NCBI GenBank assembly: GCA_028671895.1
Contig: CM053803.1
Coordinates: forward strand, 45,816,786-45,880,785
DNA length: 64,000 nt
Source: Oenanthe sinensis
Taxonomy: Eukaryota; Streptophyta; Magnoliopsida; Apiales; Apiaceae
Reading direction: 5' to 3'
Positions 20,545 through 31,595 of this stretch are shown piece after piece (within the stretch, counting starts at the first letter, position 1; each line of letters begins with the position of its first letter). Below the pieces are notes generated by a model that did not search any database, was not told the origin of the DNA, and saw nothing but the letters and a program-made list of their open reading frames with translations. Both the position numbers and the translations under genes were made by a program.

Positions 20545-20924
20545 ATGTTTGGACCTCAAATTATCTTCTCTCTTGCCCAAACCAACTTCACCACCATGGC
20601 TTCAGTGGGTGAAGTTGGAGAAGCCATCAAACCTTTTGTTGGCTTCATGAACAACTCTTACCTTTCTTTTGCTCTCAATAACAGCCCTATGCTATAAATA
20701 TAAAGATTATCTTAATTCTGGACCTCTGATGTATGTGAGGGGGAGCAAGATGTTAGCTTTATCTCCTTCTAAATCAATGGTAACTCTTACACCATTAATT
20801 CCTCTCACATCAATGAAGCTCTTCATGTGGAAGAGGTTGAAGGCTCACTATTTCAGGAGCCTATAAGTGAAGAACAACTCTCCAAGTTCTTCAAAATGGT
20901 TGGGTATGCTGGACCCAAGCTAAG
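20545..20924 (+). pseudogene. Element B extra gene behind pol, 5' part (cut by element C)
   Basis: Begins at an ATG in good position after the TATA-like box, stops after 50 codons at 20695-20697, and continues in another frame up to 20924, where element C is inserted. The last part has SEEQLSKFFKMVGYAGPKL, corresponding to SDDDIKSMFKAIGYSASL in element A's extra protein, so the two extra genes are homologous. The coding remnant resumes on the other side of element C at 31596. Confidence 0.75.
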
Positions 20925-22123
20925 TGTTACGTCCAAATGTGTTGTAGAGGTGGGGGGGAATACAACTTTTCAACTTTATGAAGCAATAAATACTATGTAA
21001 TAAATGAACACAATGATTCAAGGAATATATGTCTTATATATAACTTGAAAGGGTTGCTACAACATTCATTACAATAGTACAACATAAGTAAATATGGTAG
21101 TAAATGATACTAAGCTCTGTGAATACTCTTTCTATCTTTTTCAAGTGTTTCTCTTAATATAGCTTTTCTCTTAAAACATTACACAAGTACTTCTATTTAT
21201 ACTACTTGTAATCTATGACTTGTAGTCTTCAAAAGATAAGATATGAGTGACCCAATGTTGTCCACGTAAATCTTATCTTGTCTTGAAAGCTTGGAAATCT
21301 GCCATCCAGATGATGTCATGTGTCATATTGAAACTGTCCTCTATGTAGAACTTCTACATGGAAATTTCTACTTGCTCTATCTCGAAACTAAGGTAGAGCT
21401 ACTACATAGGAATTTCTACTTAGGTTCTATCTCGAAACTCAAGTAGAACTTCTACATAGGAATTTCTAGATAGCTTCCTTGTGTACTTAGAAAATATTTC
21501 CACCTCCAGAATTTCTACTTGGCTCTAAGTAGAAACTTATCTAGAATTTCTAGATAGGAATTTCTATATAGGTTCCCTAGTAAGTACTTAGAGAAATTCT
21601 GGGCTTCAACTTGAAACTTCAATGCAACATCTTGAACTTGTGATTTCTTCTTGACTTCTATATTCTTCAACAGGCTCTTGAACATGGAACTCTACTACTG
21701 ACATAAACTTACTATTAATGTCCTGACACTTGATGCAATGGTCTGGTTCATAAGTGACTATTCTTGATAGGGTTCTTGCTTCTGAATAGATTACCATATT
21801 CAATTAGTAATGTGGCTTTCCAATAGTTGTTTTCCTTCTTCTTCACTTGAAATCAATTAGCCTTATTGATACTGATAGTTATGATCTTGATTCTTTAACT
21901 TACAAATCACTGAGGCATGAACAACTTTGACTTGAACTTCTTCCAATGATCTCTTCTTTGATTGATCATAATTAACATGTTGAATTTGTATCAATTACCT
22001 TGTCTTCATTTTGCATTGATTTACTTATGACTTCTTGTTCTTGATTGTCTTCCGGTTAAGTATCTTTTCTTTAGTTGGGTTACATAAGTTACAGTGTTAC
22101 AAGTTTAGACACTCTGCCTTTCA
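20925..22123 (-). repeat. 3' LTR of element C
   Basis: 1199 bp, matching 30395-31590. The region 21340-21560 is packed with GTAGAACTTCTAC, GGAATTTCTAC and TAGAATTTCTA units, plus two copies of CTATCTCGAAACT. The 65-codon open frame near 21606-21803 recurs in the other LTR and is not considered a gene. Confidence 0.95.
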
Positions 22124-22137
22124 ATCTCCCCCTATTT
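22124..22137 (-). other. Polypurine tract of element C
   Basis: Reads AAATAGGGGGAGAT on the minus strand directly before the 3' LTR. The same tract precedes the LTR of element D at 62421-62434. Confidence 0.85.
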
Positions 22138-22530
22138 AATTGTCTAATAATGACATTCAAATTAAATAAGGATAACTCAACTAAATAATGAGACGAGAAA
22201 AGATAAGTAACATTAATGTCTTGTTCATGTTACAACTGAATGAAAATTTGAAAACAATACTAAGAACTTAGTAAATAAAATATAAGTTAGACAGAGAATT
22301 CGAACCTCGAATCAAAGATCATTGTAATGATTTCTATCACCTGGATTATTTCATCTCTTTCAGTCAAACTCATATCACCTTATTGGATCCACTCTGATTC
22401 ACAGTTACAGTATGGTGAATTAGCCTATCTCGCATACCGTGGTCAGGTGAATTTTCCTCAAGTGATTTAGAGCAACCAAAAGATATGAAGTTTTTCCAAC
22501 TTCAAGTTCACATTCCTCTAAACTTTAATT

Positions 22531-23517
22531 CTAATTCCATTTCCCCTTCCTAACTTCTTTTCCAGCTTCGCGCTCATCTTCTTTCTGTTTTCTGCGCCTT
22601 TCTTTCTTTTGATGTTCTTTCTTGTATACGGGATCATGTAACTGTGCCCATCTAGCATTCAACAGGCTTACTGCTTCTATCTCTAGAGGATTCTTGGGTT
22701 CTGGATACGGATGTCTGAAAAGCCTTCTGAGTTTGTCAACTTCCTGAATAATCCTGATCTTTGGAATATCTTTAAAGTTCTTCATGATGAGCTGAAACTT
22801 TCAGTGAGTTTTATCAGCTTTAAACTGACAGTAGATCATCTTAGGGTAGCCCTTGACACGGTTGGTATTGAAAACACTAGCCGCATCTAAGTCCATTCGT
22901 CTCTTCTCCTGCACTATCTTAGATAAGTACTTCAGTAGTCTCTGCTTCTCATCCTCAAACATATCCTCTACATCACCCCATTTGAATTCTTCTTTGACAT
23001 TGTCTAGAAATGCAGCATCTTGAGTCTGTAGCAGCCATTTCCTACTCATATGCAAGAAGGTCTGTTTCTGGTCTACATCAATGAATACCAAAGCATCAGC
23101 TGTATCATCAGCGTAAGAGTGAATCCAGTATTCACTATATCTGCCTGGAACACCAACTGCCTCCCTTATTTCTCCTTGTTCCAGTGGTCCAGATGGAAGA
23201 GTCAGAGCTTCATCTACACTTTTCACAGCTTATAGAATATTCCATTTTCTCTCCATAAGCTCTGGCTCAATCTTCACATTATCTAGAGGATTTGGAGCAA
23301 CGACATCACATTTCCATATTTCATTGCACTTCTTGAATATTACTTTCTCAATGAACTCCACTGATTTTTCCTTGATGTCAGAGGTGAATCCCTTATTCAA
23401 GTCGAATTTCGAGATAGACCCTATCTTGAAATTTTGAAGATAGTAAAATTTGGCAATAATTTTTTTTAATGAAAAATAATAAATAAATTTTGCCAAATTA
23501 AATAAATACCAATTCAA
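22531..23517 (-). pseudogene. Element C extra gene behind pol
   Basis: Three consecutive open stretches (23517-23230, 23226-22801, 22785-22531) lie in one frame and are separated only by single stops, so they are one former gene of about 330 codons or more. The middle part is rich in Asp/Glu/Trp (SEYWIHSYADDT, DVEDMFEDEKQRLL); the end is very basic (KKERRRKQKEDEREAG), possibly nucleic-acid binding. I see no clear similarity to the extra proteins of A and B and do not recognise a domain. It lies 420 bases after the end of pol, the same position as the extra genes of A and B. Confidence 0.65.
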
Positions 23518-23938
23518 GGATTTTTAATCATACCCAGTAATTGAAACATTCCTTGACAATTCTAAGGCCTCTCATTGCATAAAAATTACATGAAAAACAC
23601 AGAAAAATCCATCTAAAAATCATGACAAATTTAGAGATCTATGAATTTAACTCCCCCTATGTTCATGCAATTAAATGAGCATAAATTCAAAGTTCTGACT
23701 AATAATTTCACTCAATGCACAATGAATTCATGAAAAATAACACAACACACAACATATAATAATCATTAATTAAACATTTTAAAGTCTAAGTCCATAATGA
23801 TTAAATAGCATGCAGAAGTGATATTTTGAGCAATTTTATAGATTATTTACATATGTTTTTAACTAGGAAATTAACAAAAACAAAAGGAAAAACATATGTA
23901 CATGATCAAAACTGGGATTTTACAGATATGAGGATTTA

Positions 23939-25045
23939 CTAACTTATGTTAAGCATCCCCAATTCACCAACCAACCTATTGAATGTTACTTCATCAAGAG
24001 GTTTAGTGAATATATCTGCAATTTGTTGCATTGTGGGTACAAAATGTAACTCCACAGTCCCCTCATTAACATGTTCTCTTATGAAATGATACCTGATAAC
24101 TATGTGCTTGGTTCTGGAGTGATCTACAGGATTGTTGGTCATGGAAATGGCACTAGTGTTGTCACACATGATTGGAATCTTCTTATGTTCCATGCCATAG
24201 TCTTTCAATTGGTTCCTCATCCACAGTATTTGAGCTACACAGCTTCCAGCAGCAATGTACTAAGCTTCAGCCGTAGAAGTAGATACTGTATGTTGCTTTT
24301 TACTTTGCCAGGACACCAATCTTCTGCCTAGGAATTGACAAGCACCAGATGTGCTTTTCTTATCAATCCTGCAACCTGCATAGTCTGAATCCGAATAGCC
24401 TATTAAATTAAAACCTGTATCTCTTGGGTACCAAATCCCTAGATTTGGTGTGCCCTTGGGATACCTAAAGATTCGTTTGACGGCTATGAAATGTGAATAT
24501 CTAGGATCCGTTTGGAACCTTGCACACAAACAAGTTGCGAATATGATATCGGGTCTGCTTGCAGTTAAATAGAGAAGTGAGCCAATCATACCTCGATAGC
24601 TTGTGATGTCAACTGGTTTACCTGATTTGTCTTCATCAAGATTCGTGGCTGTTGCCATGGGAGTCTTAGCTGCTGATGCATCTTTTAGATTGTACTTCGT
24701 GAGTAAATCTTTGATATACTTAGACTGATAGATAAAGATTCCTTCCTTTCTTTGACTGATCTGCAATCCAAGGAAGAAGGACAGCTCCCCCATCATGCTC
24801 ATCTCATACTTGTCCTGCATTAACTTGGCAAATTTCTCGCACAAGCGCTCATTAGATGATCCAAAAATAATATCGTCCACATAGACTTGAACAAGTATTA
24901 AATCACCTTTTACATTTTTATAGAACAATGTTTTATCAATTACTCCCCTAGTAAAACCACTTTCAATTAAGAACAAGGATAGGATTTCATACCATCGTCT
25001 TGGGGATTGTATGAGGCCATAGATAGCTTTGAAGAGAAGATACAC
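23939..25045 (-). pseudogene. pol: Element C reverse transcriptase (C-terminal half) and RNase H
   Basis: Two open stretches (25045-24260 and 24220-23939) separated by one stop inside STAEAEY of RNase H. The catalytic box is intact: VQVYVDDIIFGSS. RNase H has YSDSDYAGC and, at the end, IADIFTKPLDE. One more stop (about 25085) separates this part from the N-terminal half of the reverse transcriptase. Frame and sequence are otherwise very close to element A. Confidence 0.92.
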
Positions 25046-25081
25046 AAAATCTTCAAGTTCTGGATCAATGAAGCCATGTGG

Positions 25082-25834
25082 CTATTCCAGGTAGACTTCT
25101 TCTTCTAGCTCTCCATTCAGGAAGACACTTTTCACATCCATCTGAAAAACCTTGAAGTTCTTGTGTGCTGCAAAGGCCAAGAACATCCTGACTGCCTCAA
25201 GTTTTGCAACTGGATCATAGGTCTCATCATAATCAATTCCCTCTCTTTGAGAGTAACATTTCGCTACCAAACGAGCCTTGTTTCTTGTTACAAGTCCGTC
25301 TTCATCCAGTTTATTTCTGAATACCCACTTAGTTTCAATTACTGATCTGTTCTTTGGTCGGGGTACCAGCTTCCAAACTTTCTGCCTTTCAAACTGATTG
25401 AGCTTCTCTTGCATTGCAATTACCCAATCAGCATCACCAAGAGCTTCTTCTATTTCTTTAGCCATGTCAACTCTTTTAGTTCTTCTAGTAGTCACACCAG
25501 CATCCGGATCACCAATAATTAATTCAAACGGATGGTCTCTATTCCATACCCGTTCTCTTGGTAATTGTCTTGATGATTCAGTTTGATTTTCCGAATTGTT
25601 GTGTTGACTACTTGTATTATTTCTACTAACTCCCCCTGAGTTAGTGCCATCTCCTACAGAACTAGTGTCATTTCTTCTTAGGTCTTGAGCACTTGTCCTT
25701 GAGCTTTTATTTACTCCCCCTGAGTTATTGCCAGAACGTGTGGAAGAAATCTCTTCTGATATCGTAGAATTGGATTGTTCATTAGGCTCAGGTATTTCTT
25801 CACGAACACTTGGTATATTTGAAGTTACAACCAA
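25082..25834 (-). pseudogene. pol: Element C integrase linker and reverse transcriptase N-terminal half
   Basis: Open stretch of 250 codons: a Ser/Asn-rich linker with NNSGGVNKSSR and TNSGGVSRNN units, then the conserved reverse transcriptase start (KVWKLVPRPKNRSV, DYDETYDPVAKLEA). Usual FAPVARLEA is YDPVAKLEA here. It ends with a stop in place of the Gln that normally follows EEEVYLE. Confidence 0.9.
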
Positions 25835-26063
25835 CTCAGGTCCATCCTCAACTTCATCTAAGTCCAGATTCTGAAATTTTAGGGACTCAGGTTCAATAGT
25901 ATCTTTAAAAATTGATAAGCTGCCACCGTATCTGTAGAATACCCAACAAATATCCCTTCACGAGCTTTTGCTTCAAACTTGTCTAGTTTTTCATCATCTA
26001 TAAGTACATAGCATTTAGCTCAAAAGACATGAAAGTATTTGATTGTTGGTCTTCTGTTATTCA

Positions 26064-27179
26064 TTAGTTCACATGGTGTCTTTTTTTATCTTTTATAATC
26101 AGGGTTCTATTCTGAGTGTAACATACTGTACTCACTGCTTCGGCCCAAAAGTATAGAGGAAGTTTCGATTCATACAACAAAGTTCTTTCTGCTTCAACCA
26201 ATGTTCTGTTCTTCCTTTCAACTACTCCATTCTGCTGTGGAGTTCTCGGGGCTGAGTACTGATGACGTATTCCCTTAGAAACACAGAAATCATTCGGTAT
26301 TGCATTTTTAAATTCAGTGCCGTTGTCCGATCTAATCGTCTTCAAAGTGAGTGTTGAAACATTCTCAATTTCAGTGATGTGATCAATGATTTTGAAAGGT
26401 ACTTCGTCTTTTGTCATAACGAACAATACCCACGTGTACTTGGAGAAGTCATCCACGATTACTAATGCATATCTTTTTCTAGACAATGATAGGACATTCA
26501 CTGGGCCAAATAAATCCATATGTAGGAGTTGCAGAGGCTCAGTGATACAAGAAATTTCTTTACTCTTATGCGACGCTCGCTTTGACTTTCCCATTTCACA
26601 GGCTTCACAGAGTCCTTTAGGAGCAAACTCCATTTGAGGTAGATCTTTCACCAATTCTCGCCTTGCGAGAGCATTCATCGTTTTGAAGTTTAAGTGAGAT
26701 AGCTTTTTATGCCATAACCAGCTTTCATCATCTGAAGCTTTGTTGTAGAAACAAGTGACTTCATTCTGGTTTACCGAATCCATATCAGCAACAAACAGAT
26801 CTGCCTTTTGAACTCCTCTCAAAGCCAACGAACCTTCCTTAATGTGAGTGATTGATACACCTTTCTTATTGAAGACAACTTCGTATCCTTTGTCACAAAA
26901 TTGACTGATACTCAACAGATTATGTCTCAATCCCTCAACATAAGAAATATCTTCAATGATGACATTACCAGTTTTCAATTTGCCATATCCCTTTGTCACA
27001 CATATGCTGTCATCTCCAAAGGTGACATAAGGGCCAACCTTCATAACCAACTCTGCAAGCAGGGACTTGTTTCCTGTCATATGCCTCGATGCTCCACTAT
27101 CTAGCACCCATATAACTTTATTTCTATTTTTCTTAATGCCCTGCAATGTCAGATTGATTAGGCGTTCTTCAGAACCCAA
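26064..27179 (-). pseudogene. pol: Element C protease and integrase
   Basis: A 371-codon open stretch. Protease: VLDSGASRHMTG. Integrase: WHKKLSHLNF and CEACEMGK zinc region, then HMDLFGPV, RSDNGTEFKN and NGVVERKNRT carrying the D-D-E residues. The reading frame is lost near 26080 (DKKRHHVN), and the rest of the integrase domain (about 26080-25850) can be followed only with frame changes. It overlaps the end of gag by a few bases in another frame and has no ATG at its beginning, consistent with expression as gag-pol. Confidence 0.93.
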
Positions 27180-28296
27180 GATTGATTGGGCCCGGCTTTT
27201 CTATAAGATCGAGAGAATTATCAGATTTAACAACAGGAGATGAACCCTTTTTAACATTACTAGAGCTTTCGACTTTGTCTTTTCCTTTTTCAGACTTGAC
27301 AGATTTTTCAATCTTAGGAGAAGGCTTGTCACTCCTAAGTTTAAGAGGACTGACAGTCTTGGCTCTTACATGCTTCTTTTTGACATTAGAACTAGCAGAA
27401 GAATTTAGACATGATTGGCTAGTTGCATTCATCAAGTTCACAAACGTTTGCATGATGTTAAAAGTGCATGGCATAAAATTAGGTTGACCACATTGTGCAT
27501 GATTCTTATGCATGTTATTCATTGTGAGTGGTACAGGCATGGCATGTGCAACAGGAATATTCATGTTAGATTTGCATGCATAAGAAAGATGTTCAGTTGA
27601 TCTACAGTGATAACACTCTTTCTTCACACGTTCTGCCTTAACCTCTTTTATGCCTTTTTCTTTTTTACTATGTTGTTTAACAGCCTTAGCTCCTAATCCT
27701 GGTCTAGATTCTTCTCTAGGTGATTTAATTTTAACTGATTTAGTAGGAGTTACAGGTTGTTCTTTCTTGCGATCTTCCATTTCAATTTCATATATAACTA
27801 ACAAGTCAGTCTCTCATTCTTCATGAGGAACAAAGTGTTTAAAGATAGGTTTGACAACTGATTTAAGAATTGTAGGTATTTCAGTTTTGATCTCACTGGA
27901 ACTAGTGTCTACAAGTCTTTTCCCTTCTTTCTTAGTTAAGTTGGAACAGTCAAGTCCTACACCGATTCCAGTTATCTTCTTAAATGTGTCACTATCAACA
28001 TTCACCTTACTAGCAGCTAGTTTATAAGCTTCACATTTAGTTTTTAAATCAGCTAGTTTATTCCTAAGACATGTTTCTATTTCATCTTTAAGGTTGAGCT
28101 TGTGTTTCAAAGATTTAATAGAGTCTCTTAGGGAAGTATCTACAGTGCAAGAAACCTCTAACTCTTCCACTTTTGCCTCAAGCATCCTGCATTTGGCAAC
28201 AAGTGTTTTCTGTTCCTTTTGAGAAAATTTTAGGCTTTTTGCACAACATATAGATCTCTTCGCTAAGAGCCCCGTTCTGCACCTTATAATCATCAA
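27169..28296 (-). pseudogene. gag: Element C gag C-terminal half
   Basis: Two open stretches, 28296-27814 (coiled coil, heptads with CRMLEAKVEELEV and LKHKLNLKDEIE) and 27804-27169. The second has an intact zinc knuckle CYHCRSTEHLSYAC and a basic Lys/Ser-rich tail. One frameshift near 28200 separates this half from the capsid half. Confidence 0.85.
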
Positions 28297-29608
28297 TAGA
28301 CATTTCTTCTTTAAGGGTTAGAACTGGTACCCCTGGTTCTGATGTCTCAGCCATGAGGGCAAAGTTTTCTGCATGAGTAACTTCTTCCTCATCTGAATCA
28401 TCCCAAGCTCTACCTTCTGTTACAACTAAAGCTTTCTTTCCATGTCTTTCCTTCACCAGGGCTTCATACTTGCTTTTGAGGGCTTCATAAGTCTCTTTGG
28501 GATAGGTATGTTTCGGCTTCTTGCAGTCTGTAGCAAAATGTCCAGCTTCACCATAGTTATAGCATTTGAACTTCATTTTGAAATCCAAAGGAGATTTGTA
28601 GCTGGAACTCTTGCCTTTCCCTTTGTAACCTGAGAAGCTACCACCACCCTTAGTAACCCGATAGAAAGATGAAGATTTTCTCTGTGGTCGGTTACTCTTT
28701 CTGAATCTTATATTACTGAACTTCCTTGCCATGTATGCCACGACACTATCATCCATGTTTTCCATCTCTTCTTGGGTGAAGTAGTCATCATCACTATTAG
28801 AGGTGCACTCATCATCATTATCAACTTGATGTGTTGCAGGTGATGATCTAGGTTTTTCTGCAACTATTGCCTTTATAGACTCTTCCTCGTCAGTAACTAA
28901 TCCTGATGCGGCTTCCTTTCCTTTTGAATCAATGTCCCATGCTTGATCTTGAAGGGTCTTCAGCTCATAGGTCTTTAGAATTCCATAGTATTCTTCCAGA
29001 GAAGTTGTATGCAAATCTCTAGTTTCTCTTACTGCGTAGACTCTATGCTCAATGCTCTTCGGCTGGTTCCTTAGATATCTCGTGTTGACTTCAACCATGG
29101 GGAGAGTTATACCTCTCAAATTCAAATCCGACACTAACTGACTGAATCTTAGATAGACATCTGTTATGCTTTCACCTTTTCTGATTCTGAAGGTGTCATA
29201 CTCCATCTTGAGTATAAGTGTTTTGTTGCTTCTGACCTCAGCGGTACCTTCCATGACGACCTCTATTTTATCCCAAATATTTTTAGCTGTAGTTAGTCCT
29301 TTGACTACATTAAACATTTCATGATCTAGGGATCCCATCAAGGTTTGTCGTACGGATGTATCCAAAGCTATTTGTTCCTTATCAGAATCTGAAAAGTTCG
29401 CTGCCTTTTTAGGCTCAGACCGTTGTGGTACAATCACATCTCCTTCCATATACTCAGAAACAACAACCATCAGAACAAATTTACCCTTGATAAGGACTTC
29501 CAAATATTCAGGATTGACGGACTCAAGGTAGACTTTCATTCTCAAAACCCATTCTTCATTGTGATCTCGGTTAAACATTGGAATCTTGAATAGATTTTTA
29601 GGTGCCAT
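28178..29608 (-). CDS. gag: Element C gag, capsid part
   Basis: A 476-residue product from the ATG at 29608, behind the primer site and a 770-base leader. Capsid blocks: FNRDHNEEWVLRMKVYL near residue 12 and GESITDVYLRFSQLVSDL near 150. A zinc knuckle is present at 28523-28564 as CYNYGEAGHFATDC, with Tyr instead of the second Cys, the same change as in element B. The frame ends after a shift near 28200, where the other half continues in the next frame. Confidence 0.88.
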   Translation of the reverse strand: MAPKNLFKIPMFNRDHNEEWVLRMKVYLESVNPEYLEVLIKGKFVLMVVVSEYMEGDVIVPQRSEPKKAANFSDSDKEQIALDTSVRQTLMGSLDHEMFNVVKGLTTAKNIWDKIEVVMEGTAEVRSNKTLILKMEYDTFRIRKGESITDVYLRFSQLVSDLNLRGITLPMVEVNTRYLRNQPKSIEHRVYAVRETRDLHTTSLEEYYGILKTYELKTLQDQAWDIDSKGKEAASGLVTDEEESIKAIVAEKPRSSPATHQVDNDDECTSNSDDDYFTQEEMENMDDSVVAYMARKFSNIRFRKSNRPQRKSSSFYRVTKGGGSFSGYKGKGKSSSYKSPLDFKMKFKCYNYGEAGHFATDCKKPKHTYPKETYEALKSKYEALVKERHGKKALVVTEGRAWDDSDEEEVTHAENFALMAETSEPGVPVLTLKEEMSIDDYKVQNGALSEEIYMLCKKPKIFSKGTENTCCQMQDA

Positions 29609-29715
29609 CTTAATGTAGATTTAGAGTAGAGATAATAAACTTTTCTTATTACTTGAGTAGTAATTAAAAGAAAATCGAATTATCTCAGAATAAATCAAAG
29701 TTCAAATCCTGGTCA

Positions 29716-29915
29716 CCAAAAATTTCTAAGTACCCAAGACTAGGCTATGTAGAAAATCTATGTAGAACTTTTGCCTAAGTCAAAATTTCACTAAGTAGAA
29801 ATTATGTCCAAGTCAAAATTTTCACCAAGTAGAAACTCTGCTCAAGTCGAAATTTCTAAGTAGAAATTCTTAAGTACAAATTCTACGTAGAACTTTTGTC
29901 CTAAGAGAAAATTTA
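29716..29915 (-). promoter_or_regulatory. Motif cluster in the 5' leader of element C
   Basis: About ten copies of AAGTAGAAATT, GTAGAAC and their complements in 200 bases between the 5' LTR and gag. The same motif halves fill the LTR. Role unknown. Confidence 0.45.
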
Positions 29916-30380
29916 CTGCAGGTCACTTTTAATATTGAATAAACAATATTATTTTTCACACTTTTTGACTTTTGTGTCTTAACTCACCTAACACCCACGT
30001 GATAGGTACAGAGTCTTCTGTAATTTCTTTTTGTGCAGTGAGTATGTTGTCCAATCAAAAGCCAACAACACCTTTTTTCATTTTTTGTCTTTTGAAAAGG
30101 AAATCAAAAGTTGATGGGATTGTCTTCTTTATCAAGAACAGTGATGAATACGTGAAGAACACCATAAACCAAAGTACCCAGAATAATTCACAAAAATTAT
30201 CTAAAATCCACCCAAGCTAAATAATCACACCTGGAGTATTTAAATAATTTTTAGAATGAGTTTTCACTGATAAACGAATTAAAGCACACTTTTCAAGAAA
30301 GCTTGAAAAGTAGATCTGGAAATGAAAACTCATTATTCTCTCTAAACATAAGGATCTATGTTTTTTATGTCAAACATAAA

Positions 30381-30392
30381 GCTCTGATACCA
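30381..30392 (-). other. Primer-binding site of element C
   Basis: Reads TGGTATCAGAGC on the minus strand, complementary to initiator Met-tRNA, two bases inside the 5' LTR. Confidence 0.92.
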
Positions 30393-30394
30393 AT

Positions 30395-31590
30395 TGTTAG
30401 GTCCAAATGTGTTGTAGGGGGGGTGAATACAACTTTTCAACTTTATAAAGCAATAAATATTATGTAATAAATGAACACAATGATTCAAGGAATATATGTC
30501 TTATATATAACTTGAAAGGGTTGCTACAACATTCATTACAATAGTACAACAGAAGTAAAGAGGGTAGTAAATGATACTAAGCTCTGTGAATACTCTTTCT
30601 CTCTTTTTCAAGTGTTTCTCTTAATATTGCTCTTCTCTTAAAACATTACACAAGTACTTCTATTTATACTACTTGTAATCTATGACTTGTAGTCTTCAAA
30701 AGATAACATATGAGTGGCCCAATGTTGTCCACATAAATCTTATCTTGTCTTGAAAGCTTGGAAATCTGCCATCGAGATGATGCCATGTGTCATATTGAAA
30801 CTGTCCTCTATGTAGAACTTCTACATGGAAATTTCTACTTGCTCTATCTCGAAACTAAGGTAGAACTTCTACATAGGAATATCTACTTAGGTTCTATCTC
30901 GAAACTCAAGTAGAACTTCTACATAGGAATTTCTAGATAGCTTCCTTGTGTACTTAGAAAATATTTCCACCTCCAGAATTTCTACTTGGCTCTAAGTAGA
31001 AAGTTATCTAGAATTTCTAGATAGGAATTTCTACATAGGTTCCCTAGTAAGTACTTAGAGAAATTTTGGACTTCAACTTGAAACTTCAATGCAACATCTT
31101 GAACTTGTGATTTCTTCTTGACTTCTATATTCTTCAACAAGCTCTTGAACATGGAACTCTACTACTGACATAAACTTACTATCAATGTCCTGACACTTGA
31201 TGCAATGGTCTGGTTCATAAGTGACTAGTCTTGATAGGGTTCTTGCTTCTGAATAGATTACCATATTCAATTAGTAATGTGGCTTTCCAATAGTTGCTTT
31301 CCTTCTTCTTCACTTGAAATCAATTAGCCTTATTGATACTGATAGTTATGATCTTGATTCTTTAAGTTACAAATCACTGAGGCATGAACAACTTTGACTT
31401 GAACTTCTTCCAATGATCTCTTCTTTGATTGATCATAATTAACATGTTGAATTTGTATCAATTACCTTGTCTTCATTTTGCATTGATTTACTTGTGACTT
31501 CTTGTTCTTGATTTTCTTCCGGTTAAGTATCTTTTCTTTAGTTGAGTTACATAAGTTACAGTGTTACAAGTTTAGACACTCTACCTTTCA
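30395..31590 (-). repeat. 5' LTR of element C
   Basis: 1196 bp, the partner of 20925-22123. On the plus strand it begins TGTTAGGTCC and ends CTTTCA. It carries the same set of GTAGAANTTCTAC units between about 30810 and 31040. Confidence 0.95.
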
Positions 31591-31595
31591 CTAAG

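Larger units (their letters stand above)
20925..31590 (-). mobile_element. Element C: complete Ty1/copia element nested in element B
   Basis: Bounded by two LTRs of about 1.2 kb and the perfect 5-bp duplication CTAAG at 20920-20924 and 31591-31595. Primer site, gag, pol and an extra gene are in order on the minus strand; total length 10,666 bp. The LTRs differ at roughly two dozen places by eye, fewer than those of element B, as expected for the later insertion. All genes carry stops or frameshifts. The family motif is GTAGAANTTCTAC and its halves, dense in the LTRs and 5' leader. It interrupts element B's extra gene. Confidence 0.96.

Noticed and set aside
21606..21803. 65-codon open frame recurring at 31073-31270
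   Set aside because: Lies in both LTRs of element C; duplication comes from the LTR, and no domain is recognisable.
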